DNA of 64,000 nucleotides from Pseudomonas putida (GCF_009883635.2 NZ_CP026115.2:5146001-5210000), one strand, 5' to 3'; shown: positions 17,166 to 25,456, counted from the first letter of the stretch. Notes: a model not told the origin generated them from the sequence alone. Program-made: numbers and translations.

Positions 17166-18112
17166 GGTTCTGTACGAAATCCCGAGAAACTGAATTGACG
17201 CCCCTCGGAAGCTGAAATTCTGTAGCGTTCCCCGCCATCTACGGAAAGGAATTCTGTGATGGCGAAGCGTTACGAACTCTCGGATGAGGCCTGGATTGTG
17301 GTTGCTGATCTCTTCACCGAAACCCATGGCCGGGGGCGGCCCCGCCTGAGCGACCGCCTGATGCTCGACGGCGTGCTCTGGGTGCTCTGCTCGGGTGCTG
17401 CGTGGCGAGATATGCCGGAACGCTTCGGCCCGTGGTCAACGGTGTATCAACGGTTTCGGGGCTGGCGAAACCAGGGGACATTCGATCAGATGCTCAAACG
17501 CTTGCACCTGAGATTGAATGAGCAAGGCTTGATCGATTTGCAAACCTGGATGATCGACTCAACTGCTGTACGCGCAACCCGAGCCTCTTCCGGCGCCGGG
17601 AAAAAAGGGGGCCTGACGAGCCTGCCGATCACGCTCTAGGCCGCAGTCGCGGTGGCCTGACAACCAAGATTCACATGCTCTGCGACGCCAACGGGACACC
17701 GTTGCGCTTCCTCCTCTCTGGCGGTCAGGCCAGTGACATCAGCTACGCGCAACCACTGCTGGACGAAGTCAGCATTCCATCGGCCCAACGTGGCCGCCCG
17801 CGTAAACGCTGCAAGTGGTTGCTTGCAGACAAGGGCTACGACGCTGAAGCGCTGCGCCGCTACTGCGACCAATATCGAATGCAACCCGTCATCCCGATGC
17901 GCTCGATGAAGCGCAAGCCCAAGCCTGGCTTACCCAGACTGTTTGATCGGCCCAAGTATCGGCAGCGCAACATCATCGAGCGCATGTTTGGCTGGCTGAA
18001 AGAGAACCGTCGGATCGTGACACGCTTTGACAAGCTCGCGAAAAGCTATGCCGCCATGGTCTCGCTGGCTTGTTCCATGCGGTGTTTGCGACATCTCTTT
18101 TCGTACAGAGCC
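17166..18112 (+). mobile_element. IS5-family insertion sequence (IS427-like)
   Basis: About 947 bp. Terminal inverted repeats: GGTTCTGTACGAAAT at the left end (17166-17180) and, as reverse complement, GGCTCTGTACGAAAA at the right end (18098-18112), matching at 13 of 15 positions. A TA dinucleotide flanks both ends (17164-17165, 18113-18114), consistent with the short target duplication of this group. It carries one transposase in two frames joined by a frameshift site, and looks intact. Confidence 0.85.
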
Positions 18113-18115
18113 TAA
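17259..18115 (+). CDS. IS5-family DDE transposase, two frames joined by -1 frameshift
   Basis: The first frame starts at ATG 17259 (MAKRYELSDEAW) and would end at 17639. The second frame, one base back, runs on to TAA at 18113-18115. The frames overlap at a slippery A6G5 run (17601-17611); a -1 shift there gives one continuous protein of about 285 residues. The DDE residues are present: Asp in WMIDSTAVRA, Asp in LLADKGYDAE, and Glu in IIERMFGWLKENRR. Programmed frameshifting is normal in the IS427 group, so this is not called a pseudogene. The stop codon borrows the flanking TA. Confidence 0.82.
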
Positions 18116-18162
18116 TAGCCCCCGAAAAAGCTGGAACGCCCCAGTCGGAAGATGCACCAAGG

Positions 18163-19368
18163 TCAGCCTTCAGCGTTCCATTGCATATCGCTGACGGTCT
18201 TGAACCGGCTGATCAGGATCACGATTGCCGTCAACACGGCCGATGTGCCGCCGAGTATGAGGGCGCTCAGTACGCCGAAGTGGTCGACAACCAGGCCGCC
18301 GGCCAGCGCGCCGATGCCGATCGATACCTGCGCACTGGACACAAAGATGGCCCCCATGGCTTCCAGCCTCTCCGGGGCCATGGCGAACAACCAGCTCTGC
18401 ATGGCAATCGGCAGCAGACCGAAACCGACACCCCACAACATGACGAGCATGACCACGGCCGGAGCGATGGGTGCCACGCCTGCCAGCAGGATCATCGGTA
18501 TGCCCATCAGCAACGCCGTGCCTTTCAACGTCCAGGAAGGGCTTCGCGTGATCGCCCAGCCGCCCGCCAGATTGCCGATAAACCCGGCGATACCGAACCC
18601 CAACAGGATTGCGCTGAGCGATACCGGCGACATCGCCGCTTCGTTGAGCAGGTAGGGAGACAAGTAGGTGTAGGCGGCAAATTGCCCGATAAAAATCAGG
18701 AGCACCGCCAACAGACCGAAGCGGGTCTTGCGCAGGCGCAGGACGTCGGCCAGAAGGCCGAGGCCAGTGCCAGGTTGCGCAGGCAATCGGGGCAGGTTGC
18801 GCCACAGCAGCAGGGTGACGATCAAGGAAAGACCGGCCGCCACCGCAAACACTACGCGCCATCCCAGCCATTCGCCCAGCAAGGTGCCAGCGGGCACGCC
18901 GGCAACGGTGCCGATCGAGACTCCGGAAAAGATCAGCGAGGTGGCTTTTGCGGCCTGCTCGGGACGCAGGCGCGGCCCCAGTGTGCCGCCAATGGTCCAG
19001 AATCCACCGACGGCGATACCGAGCAGCGCGCGACCCAGCAGTAACATCCATAGGTTCGAGGCCAGAGCTACTGTCACGTTTGATACGGCGAGCAGTGCCA
19101 ACAGCACACACAACACGCGGCGCCGGTCGAGCGTGCGAGCCCACAGCAATGTCAGGGGGGCGGTCAGCGCGGCCAGCAAGCCGGGCAATGTCACCATCAG
19201 CCCGGTCTGTCCTTCGGTGATGGTCAGTTCCCGAGCCACCTGCGGCAGCAGGCCGACGGGCAGGAACTCGGTGGTTACCAGCGCAAAGGCGCCAATGCCC
19301 ACCGCCGCGACCGACAACCAGGAAGAGGCTGCTGGAGAAGAAATCAAAGGTTGCACAGGATGCTCCAA
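18163..19368 (-). CDS. MFS transporter, DHA1 family
   Basis: 401 residues, about 12 membrane helices. LLWARTLDRRRVLC is the loop 2-3 signature, and GRALLGIAVGGFWTIGGTLGPRL and VFAVAAGLSLI are typical of drug or sugar efflux proteins of the AraJ/YdeA kind. It is last in a minus-strand cassette with a dinucleotide-binding oxidoreductase and an SDR, all divergent from a LysR gene. The IS ends 50 bases from its stop. Substrate unknown. Confidence 0.82.
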   Translation of the reverse strand: MEHPVQPLISSPAASSWLSVAAVGIGAFALVTTEFLPVGLLPQVARELTITEGQTGLMVTLPGLLAALTAPLTLLWARTLDRRRVLCVLLALLAVSNVTVALASNLWMLLLGRALLGIAVGGFWTIGGTLGPRLRPEQAAKATSLIFSGVSIGTVAGVPAGTLLGEWLGWRVVFAVAAGLSLIVTLLLWRNLPRLPAQPGTGLGLLADVLRLRKTRFGLLAVLLIFIGQFAAYTYLSPYLLNEAAMSPVSLSAILLGFGIAGFIGNLAGGWAITRSPSWTLKGTALLMGIPMILLAGVAPIAPAVVMLVMLWGVGFGLLPIAMQSWLFAMAPERLEAMGAIFVSSAQVSIGIGALAGGLVVDHFGVLSALILGGTSAVLTAIVILISRFKTVSDMQWNAEG

Positions 19369-19398
19369 AAGCGAGGCCGCCTCACAGCGGCCCGCTTG

Positions 19399-19992
19399 TC
19401 AGTTGTGTTTGACGAGATTGAGTCCGGGGATCGGGCCACCGGGAAACTGAGTCAGCTCACCCTGCTGCAAGCCGCCCAGATCGACACCGAAAAAGCCCAG
19501 TCGCGTGATCAGTTCAGCGACCTTGTGTTTGGCGTCAGCGTCTTCACCGGCGTAGAACAGCACTCGCTTTCCACCTTCGGCAGCAGGGGCCGAAAGCAAT
19601 GGAGGCGCCAGATGGTTGAAGGCCTTGACCAGGCGAGCGCCGGGCAACATTGCCGCAACGACGTGGGACGAGGTTTCGTTACCCAGATCGAACGGTTTGA
19701 ACAGTGGGGCTTCGATCGGATTGTTGGTGTCCACCACGATGCGGCCATTCCAAGGCCCCAGACCTTCCACCGCCTGCGGAAGCTTTGACCAGTTCACGGC
19801 CAGAAATACGATGTCAGCCTGACTGGCCTGGCGGGCCGTGACCGCTTGTGCAAGTGGGCCCAGTTCTGCGACCAGTGGCGCAAGCGTTTCCGGCCCACGA
19901 CGGTTGGCAATGCTGACGTTCAAACCAGCGTTGACGAGCAGGCGGGCAATGGCCGAGCCAATGGCGCCGGCACCAATGATGCTGATGTTCAT
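19399..19992 (-). CDS. NADPH-dependent F420 reductase-like (NAD(P)-binding) oxidoreductase
   Basis: 197 residues. The N-terminal Rossmann motif ISIIGAGAIGSAIARLL is followed by SIANRRGPE (phosphate-binding residues suggest NADPH), VVDTNNPIE and VKAFNHL, all characteristic of the family related to the Fno F420H2:NADP reductases. Bacteria of this type lack F420, so the true partner is unknown. ATG at 19992 follows TGAGGAGGCAGTC. It starts 10 bases after the SDR stop and 30 bases before the MFS start, so the three genes are probably one operon. Confidence 0.8.
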   Translation of the reverse strand: MNISIIGAGAIGSAIARLLVNAGLNVSIANRRGPETLAPLVAELGPLAQAVTARQASQADIVFLAVNWSKLPQAVEGLGPWNGRIVVDTNNPIEAPLFKPFDLGNETSSHVVAAMLPGARLVKAFNHLAPPLLSAPAAEGGKRVLFYAGEDADAKHKVAELITRLGFFGVDLGGLQQGELTQFPGGPIPGLNLVKHN

Positions 19993-20002
19993 GACTGCCT
20001 CC

Positions 20003-20755
20003 TCAGGCGGTGAAGCCGCCATCGACCATCAATTCGGCGCCGCTGACGAAACCGGCTTCCGGGCTGGCCAGGTAAGCCACTGCACTGGCGATGTCTTTGC
20101 CTTCGCCATAGCGGCCGACCGCAATATTAGGCCGGACGAAGTCGGCGACAGGGCCATCGCCAGGGTTCATGTCGCTGTCGGTAGGGCCGGGGTGAACGGT
20201 GTTGACGGTGATCCCGCGAGGGCCGAGATCACGGACCAGTCCACGGCTGAAACCGGCGACTGCGCCTTTGGTCAGGGTGTACGCGGACGCCGTACCGAAC
20301 GCCGCGTACTGCACCATGGAACTGCCGATATGGATGATGCGGCCGCCCTGGCCCATGTGTTTGAGTGCTTCCTGCGTGGCGACAAACACGCCGGTCACGT
20401 TGACGGCGAGAATCCGCTGGAAGTCGTCGAAGGCGATGTCTTGCGGTGCGCCCAGCACGCTGATACCAGCGTTGTTGACCAGGATGTCTACTTTGCCGAA
20501 GCGTCTGGCGACCTCGCCCACGGCGGTACGCACCGCGTCAGGGTTACCGGCATCGGCAGCCAATGCGACGGCCCGACCGCCTGCGTCAGTGATGTCTTTC
20601 ACGACCGACTCGGCGCGGTCGGGCGATGCGTTGTAGGTAATGGCAACAGTGGCGCCGTCCGCAGCCAGGCGCTTGGCGATGGCTGCGCCGATGCTGCGTG
20701 AGCCGCCGGTGACGATTGCGATCTTGCCGGTGAGTGGGAGGGTGGTTGCGTTCAT
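20003..20755 (-). CDS. SDR-family oxidoreductase
   Basis: 250-residue classical short-chain dehydrogenase. NAD(P) motif IVTGGSRSIGAAIA, NNAGISVLG, catalytic YTLTK preceded by IIHIGSSMV, and the C-terminal VSGAELMVDGGFTA all present. ATG at 20755 is preferred over an upstream in-frame start at 20845, which would lie over the promoter and operator. First gene of a minus-strand operon facing a LysR gene; expression is probably controlled by that LysR protein. Confidence 0.85.
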   Translation of the reverse strand: MNATTLPLTGKIAIVTGGSRSIGAAIAKRLAADGATVAITYNASPDRAESVVKDITDAGGRAVALAADAGNPDAVRTAVGEVARRFGKVDILVNNAGISVLGAPQDIAFDDFQRILAVNVTGVFVATQEALKHMGQGGRIIHIGSSMVQYAAFGTASAYTLTKGAVAGFSRGLVRDLGPRGITVNTVHPGPTDSDMNPGDGPVADFVRPNIAVGRYGEGKDIASAVAYLASPEAGFVSGAELMVDGGFTA

Positions 20756-20840
20756 GTGGGTTGCCTCGGTGTGGGTGAGAAGTGAGGCTATGAGACGCTT
20801 TTGATTCGCTATCCAGTAGTGGGTAGTCGCTATAATTGCT

Positions 20841-20857
20841 TTCAAGTATTACTTGAA
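20841..20857. promoter_or_regulatory. Perfect 17-base palindrome, candidate LysR operator
   Basis: TTCAAGTA and TACTTGAA are perfect mirror arms around a single T, ending 11 bases before the LysR start codon. A TATAAT at 20831-20836 lies next to it. In a divergent LysR/SDR region this is the likely autoregulatory and activation site. Confidence 0.55.
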
Positions 20858-20867
20858 GGCTGAACTC

Positions 20868-21806
20868 ATGGAAACATTGGGAAACCTGCTGTCCTTCGTT
20901 CGCAGCGCCGAGTCAGGCAGCTTTTCAGCCGCGGCACGGCGTCTAGGACTGACGCCGGCTGCGGTCAGCCGAAACGTTGCCCAGCTTGAAGCTAATCTGG
21001 GTGTGCAACTGTTCCAGCGCAGCACGCGCCGGGTCACGTTGACCGAAGCGGGGGAGCGTTTTCTGGGGAATATCGAGCCCGGTCTCGAAGGCGTTCAGGC
21101 GGCGATTGCCGACATCACTAGCCATGCCGGAGAACCGGCCGGAGTGCTGCGTGTCAGTGCGGCACCGAGCTTCGGGCGCGATTTCTTGCTGCCACTGATG
21201 CCTGCCTTTCTGGCGCGCTACCCGAGTGTGATTCCGGAGTGGTATTTGGACAATCGGCAGGTCGACCTGGTCGCCGAGGGCTTTGACGCGGCGATTGGCG
21301 GTGGTTTTGAACTCGCTCCGGGTCAGATCGCCAGGGAGATCGCACCGGCGCATCTGATCCTGGTGGCGTCGAAAGAATATATGACTGGCAAAGGTCGTAT
21401 TTCCGATCTTGATCAGGTGGCACGACTTGATCACCTCGCTATGCGTTCAGGTCGAACCGGCAAAGTCAGAAGCTGGATGCTGCAAGGGCCCGAAGGGCAG
21501 CAACGGCCTCTGGAAATGAAGCCCCGTTTGCTCGTCAATGACCCGCAGGCGCTCTGCCAAAGTGCTGTGCTTGGCTTGGGCGTTGCGTTGTTGGCCGTCC
21601 CGGACGTGCTCAGGCACTTGGAGGATGGCAGCCTGGTGCGGATCCTCCCGGAGTGGTACGTGAATGCCGGACAGATCTCGCTGTACTTCTCCAGTCAGAA
21701 ACTTCTGCCGCCCAAGACCCGGGCCTTTGTGGATTTTCTGGTAGGTCATGCCCGGCAGAACCAATGGGCTCAGCGTTTCGATGCAAGAGCGTCTGCCTTC
21801 GGATAA
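20868..21806 (+). CDS. LysR-family transcriptional regulator
   Basis: 312 residues: N-terminal winged helix (LLSFVRSAESGSFSAAARRL, then LTPAAVSRNVAQLEANLGVQ) and a substrate-binding-like effector domain from about residue 90 with GVLRVSAAPSFGRDFLLP. ATG at 20868 is chosen; a TTG at 20853 would lie inside the palindromic operator. Divergent from the SDR/oxidoreductase/MFS operon, which it probably regulates. Confidence 0.85.
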   Translation: METLGNLLSFVRSAESGSFSAAARRLGLTPAAVSRNVAQLEANLGVQLFQRSTRRVTLTEAGERFLGNIEPGLEGVQAAIADITSHAGEPAGVLRVSAAPSFGRDFLLPLMPAFLARYPSVIPEWYLDNRQVDLVAEGFDAAIGGGFELAPGQIAREIAPAHLILVASKEYMTGKGRISDLDQVARLDHLAMRSGRTGKVRSWMLQGPEGQQRPLEMKPRLLVNDPQALCQSAVLGLGVALLAVPDVLRHLEDGSLVRILPEWYVNAGQISLYFSSQKLLPPKTRAFVDFLVGHARQNQWAQRFDARASAFG

Positions 21807-21842
21807 CCGCGCCGTGCAGTGATTGATCACCTGTCTGCTTCT

Positions 21843-22028
21843 GGCCGATTCTGTTGAAAAAGTCGGCCATGGTTTCCACGGTAGAAAAGTACGTGCTTGA
21901 GATTGAAATCTTTACATTGAGCAGAGGATTCCGGGCTCAGATTTCGCGTAGCGGCGCGCAAAAAAGACGTTTTCAAGGGGCAGTATGCGGGCAGTCTGGA
22001 AGAACCGACTTTTTCAACAGAATCGGCC
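21843..22028. mobile_element. MITE-like element with 24-bp perfect terminal repeats
   Basis: Bases 21843-21866 and 22005-22028 are perfect inverted repeats that begin GGCCGATTCTGTTGAAAAAG. The 186-base unit has no gene. The GATTCTGTTGAAAAAGTCGG type of end is like those of larger Pseudomonas insertion sequences, so this may be a non-autonomous derivative moved in trans. No clear target duplication is visible. Confidence 0.6.
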
Positions 22029-22059
22029 GTTCTCTGCCGGTCATGTCCGCGAAGCGTGC

Positions 22060-22104
22060 TGGTCAAATCCGATGCAAATGATTGGTCAGGCCGAATGCAA
22101 ATGG
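22060..22104 (+). repeat. Two imperfect tandem copies of a 22-base unit
   Basis: Copies at about 22060-22081 and 22083-22104 share TGGTCA, CCGA and TGCAAATG. Repeated short units of this kind occur at the ends of some insertion sequences, so this may be the remains of an element end next to the MITE. With the MITE it makes up most of the 406-base gap before the HEPN-like gene. Confidence 0.35.
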
Positions 22105-22212
22105 GCGGGCAAGTCGGTGCAATTACCCAACTGCTGCGTCATGAATCAGAGGGTGGGGTAATTCCTATTGTTCAGTTACATTCTCAAACGCTCAATCGTG
22201 GGGAGATATCTG

Positions 22213-22926
22213 ATGGAAGTTGCTTGGTTTCTGAAACAGCGCGTTATCTTCATCCGCCACTTGTATCGCGATTCCACTGCACCCTTTGTCGAACGTATGC
22301 GTTTAATCGAAGCGGGTGAGCCTCCTTTTACGCCGCCTTATTGCGAGGACGTCGGGCCACCTTACGAGATCGAGTGGAACGAGGCATCCGATGCCGTTCA
22401 AGTGCTCGGTCATTCGTGCCTGTCGATGCTGGCCGGCACTCTTAATGTTTATCTCGAAACTTGGGAACAGCAAGTCGGGATAAAGATCGACCCGGAGGAA
22501 CGGAAGTCGTTATTCCGCAAGGGGTGGTTGCACGGTTACAGGACGGTGTTCTCGAATTCCATTGGTGTGCAGTTCGACGACAGCGGTGCGAATCTCGGCA
22601 TGCTTGAGCAACTGGTTTTAGCCAGGAACCGGGCGCAGCATCCAGGGAGTCTGACGCGTATCACTCCAACGCATGCGGCGAAGGATCTGAAGAAACACCC
22701 AAGCCCATTTTTCCTTTCTGACCAAGAACGCGATCTACTTGCTGACATTGAGACCAGTGGTTTAGATGTGGACTCAATGTGGATGATCGAGCCCACGCTG
22801 CACGTCGACGCCGATAAGCTCAATACAGTCCTCGCTGAGGTCGAGGACTTCGCTACATGGTTCGATCAAGCATGCTTCGATTGGATTTACGGTCCTAAAG
22901 GGGTAGACGTCAAAGATCAAGGGTAA
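22213..22926 (+). CDS. Hypothetical protein with HEPN-like R-x4-H motif
   Basis: 237 residues, not assigned to a named family. ATG at 22213 follows GGGGAG at 7 bases; an upstream start at 22168 lacks this. Seen: a long helix around residues 62-86 (QVLGHSCLSMLAGTLNVYLE) and a second helix ending LEQLVLARNRAQHPG, where Arg138-Asn139 and His143 fit the R-N-x3-H signature of HEPN ribonucleases and their relatives. That arrangement, helix pair then RNxxxH, suits a HEPN fold in toxins and phage-defence proteins. The gene has lower GC than its neighbours and lies among mobile-element remains. No partner antitoxin is adjacent. Function unproven. Confidence 0.5.
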   Translation: MEVAWFLKQRVIFIRHLYRDSTAPFVERMRLIEAGEPPFTPPYCEDVGPPYEIEWNEASDAVQVLGHSCLSMLAGTLNVYLETWEQQVGIKIDPEERKSLFRKGWLHGYRTVFSNSIGVQFDDSGANLGMLEQLVLARNRAQHPGSLTRITPTHAAKDLKKHPSPFFLSDQERDLLADIETSGLDVDSMWMIEPTLHVDADKLNTVLAEVEDFATWFDQACFDWIYGPKGVDVKDQG

Positions 22927-22973
22927 AGGCAACTGGAAAAATAGCGGCATCGCCGCCGCTTAGGAGTTGCGAT

Positions 22974-23003
22974 GCCTTACGATGTACTTCTACATCGTAA
23001 GGC
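22974..23003. other. Perfect 13-bp stem with CTTC loop
   Basis: Arms 22974-22986 and 22991-23003 are exact complements. It lies 48 bases after the HEPN-like gene and has no T-run, so it may be an RNA hairpin protecting the transcript end, or a protein-binding palindrome. The remaining 22927-23204 gap shows no gene. Confidence 0.5.
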
Positions 23004-23204
23004 TATGATGGTCGAATGTCGAAAACAGCAAGCTCTACAGGCCCGACCTCACAAACTATGTACCTTTAGGGTATAAGTCATATCGGCGGGGTTTTTTGTG
23101 GGTGTTGCTTGATCCTGCTCATGGTAACCGTGGGTAGCCCTCGCGATGGCGGCGCAGTTGTGGTCTTCTGGCGCGGCATCCAGGAAAGAGAGGATTGATT
23201 TTTC

Positions 23205-23501
23205 ATGCGAGTCAGGGACGAGACCTATTGGCAGTGGGCCGACGCACGGCTGCACAGCCGCTGCCATGACGAAGTGCTCAGCGACGGCACTTCGCTGGAT
23301 ATCCAGGTGCGCCTTTCACGGCTCGGCGCGACGCAGCTGTTCCTTGGGTTGTACGGGCAAGACGGGCGGGCACTGCTGGAGGAGTACTACGCGTCGCGGC
23401 CGGGCGAGACCATGACCCGCGCGTTGGTGTGGGGTGTCGACCGGGCCCGGGCGCTGGCCACGGGTGCATTGCCCATGCCGCGGCAGCGACGGCGGGCATG
23501 A
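23205..23501 (+). CDS. Conserved-type hypothetical protein
   Basis: 98 residues, cytoplasmic, with DETYWQWADARLHSR at the N-terminus and a basic tail PMPRQRRRA. Codon use is typical of the chromosome. ATG at 23205 follows AGAGAGGATTG at a rather long distance. A terminator hairpin starts directly after the stop. No domain recognised. Confidence 0.6.
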   Translation: MRVRDETYWQWADARLHSRCHDEVLSDGTSLDIQVRLSRLGATQLFLGLYGQDGRALLEEYYASRPGETMTRALVWGVDRARALATGALPMPRQRRRA

Positions 23502-23503
23502 AA

Positions 23504-23529
23504 AAGCCCGGCCTATGCGGGCCGGGCTT
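23504..23529. terminator. Terminator hairpin between convergent genes
   Basis: Perfect 10-base arms 23504-23513 (AAGCCCGGCC) and 23520-23529 with a 6-base loop and an A-run on the left that serves as a T-run for the minus strand. Confidence 0.75.
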
Positions 23530-23548
23530 CATAAGTGGCGGCGAACCC

Positions 23549-23881
23549 TCAGTTCAGCGGTTCGATCACCTTGACTGCCTGCCGCTCACGGGCGGCGGGC
23601 CATTCTTGTTGCAGGGTCTGCAGCACGCGGCCCACGAACTCGGTGTCGGCGGCGGCCTTCTTGCCGACGTAGCCCTGGCCACGGCGGTAGACCTTGAAGC
23701 GGGCGCGCATGCTGGGCAGGTGCGCTTCGAATTCATCTTCGACCGTGTTCGGCGGCAGGCGGTCGATGCGCACCTCGCCGGTCTGGCTGACCCACAGCAG
23801 GTGGTCGTCGAGGCTGTCCTTGCGTACCGCGAACAGCTGGGCCAATTGGTCGATAGTCGGATTGTTGTTCAAGTTCATCAT
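23549..23881 (-). CDS. Hypothetical protein, 110 residues
   Basis: Soluble, starts MMNLNNNPTIDQLAQLFAVR. WVSQTGEVRIDRLP and RARFKVYRRGQGYVG suggest a small beta-containing domain followed by a helical C-terminus. Start at 23881 with GGGGG upstream; ATG at 23878 is equally possible. No family recognised; codon use looks native. Convergent with the 98-residue gene. Confidence 0.6.
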   Translation of the reverse strand: MMNLNNNPTIDQLAQLFAVRKDSLDDHLLWVSQTGEVRIDRLPPNTVEDEFEAHLPSMRARFKVYRRGQGYVGKKAAADTEFVGRVLQTLQQEWPAARERQAVKVIEPLN

Positions 23882-24185
23882 AAAGCCCCCATCACCTATT
23901 TGTTGTTGATTTTCACAGTTGGCGCCACAGGTTGTAGCGCACTACCAAGGCTGCTACAGCAGCATCGCAACAGGGGCTTTCTCACGCTGCCTTTTGGACA
24001 GATTCCCTCTCCACGGACGGCCTGCGTTACCGCGCAAGCCGTCTGGAACACCCTTGCCACCGCTCCCGATCAGGGAGACGGCTTCATCATGCACAAGGCT
24101 GATGAACGGCGTCAATGGTTTTGTAGTGAATATTTTTTGGCACTACATTTTTGTCATATTGTCTGGCAATCCATTCGGCGGTGAC
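23882..24185. other. Intergenic region with a short inverted repeat; no gene seen
   Basis: The 304 bases between the 110-residue gene and ampC contain TGTAGTG (24122-24128) and CACTACA (24141-24147) around an AT-rich 12-base spacer, and TTCATCA/TGATGAA nearby. One of these may belong to the promoter of the downstream minus-strand gene. No coding region is supported. Confidence 0.4.
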
Positions 24186-25322
24186 TCAGCGGTCGAGGCT
24201 GGAAAGGATCTGGAAGGCCGCGCGCACTCGGGCTTCGTTGGGGTAATTGCGGTTGGCGAGCAGGACAATGGCCTTGCCTTCGGACGGGATGAAGGCGGCG
24301 TAGGCGCCGAAACCGCTGGTGGCCCCGGTCTTGTTGTACCAGGCGGCGGGCAGGGCCGGGAGCGCGGGGTTCAGGCGCTGGGTGGCCTGGGGCTCACGAA
24401 TCAGGCGCGGGCTGTTGCCATCGACCAGCGTCTCCAGCGCAACCGGGTACGGGTAGCGTTCCCAGCCCAGGCCCTGGGTCATGGCGCCAACCTTGAAGTA
24501 GCCGGCCTGGGTGATGGCGGTGGCCTTGCGCAGTGCCGGTGGCAATTCGGCTGGCTGCATGTGCAGGCGCACGTAGCGCAGCAGGTCGCTGGCGCTGGTC
24601 TTGATGCCGTAGGCTTCGTCGGCGAAGGGGCCAGGGCTGACGCGCACCGGGTGGTTCTGCGCGTCATAGCCCTGTGCATACAGCGCCTGTGCGGTTTGCG
24701 GCACTTGCAGGTAGGTGTGCTGCAGGCCCATCTGCGGTAGCAGGTGCTCGGTCATGACGGTTGCGAATGGCTTGTGCTGTGCACGTGCCGCGAGGTCACC
24801 GAACAGGCCCAGGCTCGGGTTGGAGTAGCAGCGCTGGGTACCCTGTTTGGTGCGCGGCTTCCAGTTGCGCAAGAACGCCAGCGTCTGCTCCGGCGTCTGT
24901 ACTTCGTCGGGGAACTGCAGCGGCAGGCAGTCTGCGCTGAAGGCGCCAAGCTCCAGCACGCTGGCCTCGCCCAGGGGCGAGCCGGCCAGGGCGGGCTGGT
25001 AACGCCGGGCAGGGGCCTCAAGGTCGAGTTTGCCTTCGGCACTGGCCAGGGCGGCGAGGGTGGCGGTGTAGGTCTTGCTCAACGAACCGATCTCGAACAA
25101 GGTGTCGGCGGTTACCGCGCTGCCGTCGGCTTTGCTGGCCACGCCATAGCTGAAGTAATGGGCCTGGCCGTTGGCGTAGACCGCGACGGCCATGCCGGCG
25201 ATGTCCTGCTCTTTCATGAGGGGCCGAATGACTTCGTCTACCTGGGCTTGCAATGGATCGGCAGCGTGCGCGCAGGCGGTGCCGAACAGGATGAGCAGTG
25301 GAGCAAGACGTAAGAGCGGCAT
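24186..25322 (-). CDS. ampC: Class C beta-lactamase
   Basis: 378 residues with a Sec signal peptide (cleavage after AHA, about residue 20); periplasmic serine hydrolase that opens beta-lactams, chiefly cephalosporins. Motifs: SLSK with Ser80 and Lys83, YSN at 166-168, and KTG at 331-333 (YNKTGATSGFG), plus LPLQFPDEV. ATG at 25322 follows AGGACCCTTGC. Odd: the segment before LPLQFPDEV reads AFSADC instead of the usual T-AGG type, and a second cysteine (165) directly precedes YSN, so Cys132 and Cys165 might form a disulfide. No ampR regulator is adjacent. Confidence 0.9.
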   Translation of the reverse strand: MPLLRLAPLLILFGTACAHAADPLQAQVDEVIRPLMKEQDIAGMAVAVYANGQAHYFSYGVASKADGSAVTADTLFEIGSLSKTYTATLAALASAEGKLDLEAPARRYQPALAGSPLGEASVLELGAFSADCLPLQFPDEVQTPEQTLAFLRNWKPRTKQGTQRCYSNPSLGLFGDLAARAQHKPFATVMTEHLLPQMGLQHTYLQVPQTAQALYAQGYDAQNHPVRVSPGPFADEAYGIKTSASDLLRYVRLHMQPAELPPALRKATAITQAGYFKVGAMTQGLGWERYPYPVALETLVDGNSPRLIREPQATQRLNPALPALPAAWYNKTGATSGFGAYAAFIPSEGKAIVLLANRNYPNEARVRAAFQILSSLDR

Positions 25323-25456
25323 GCAAGGGTCCTTTTTTTGGGTGTGGCCGTCGTGGGTGTGTCCGTTGAGCGACACCGATGGGGGTTCCGGCGTTAGCAG
25401 GAAAAAACCCAAGACCTTATCGTCTGGCCTCGTACAACGACAAGATGGAAACTGTT

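Noticed and set aside
17259..18115. Transposase as a frameshifted pseudogene
   Set aside because: The slippery A6G5 run at the overlap and the intact DDE residues fit the programmed frameshift usual in IS427-type elements.
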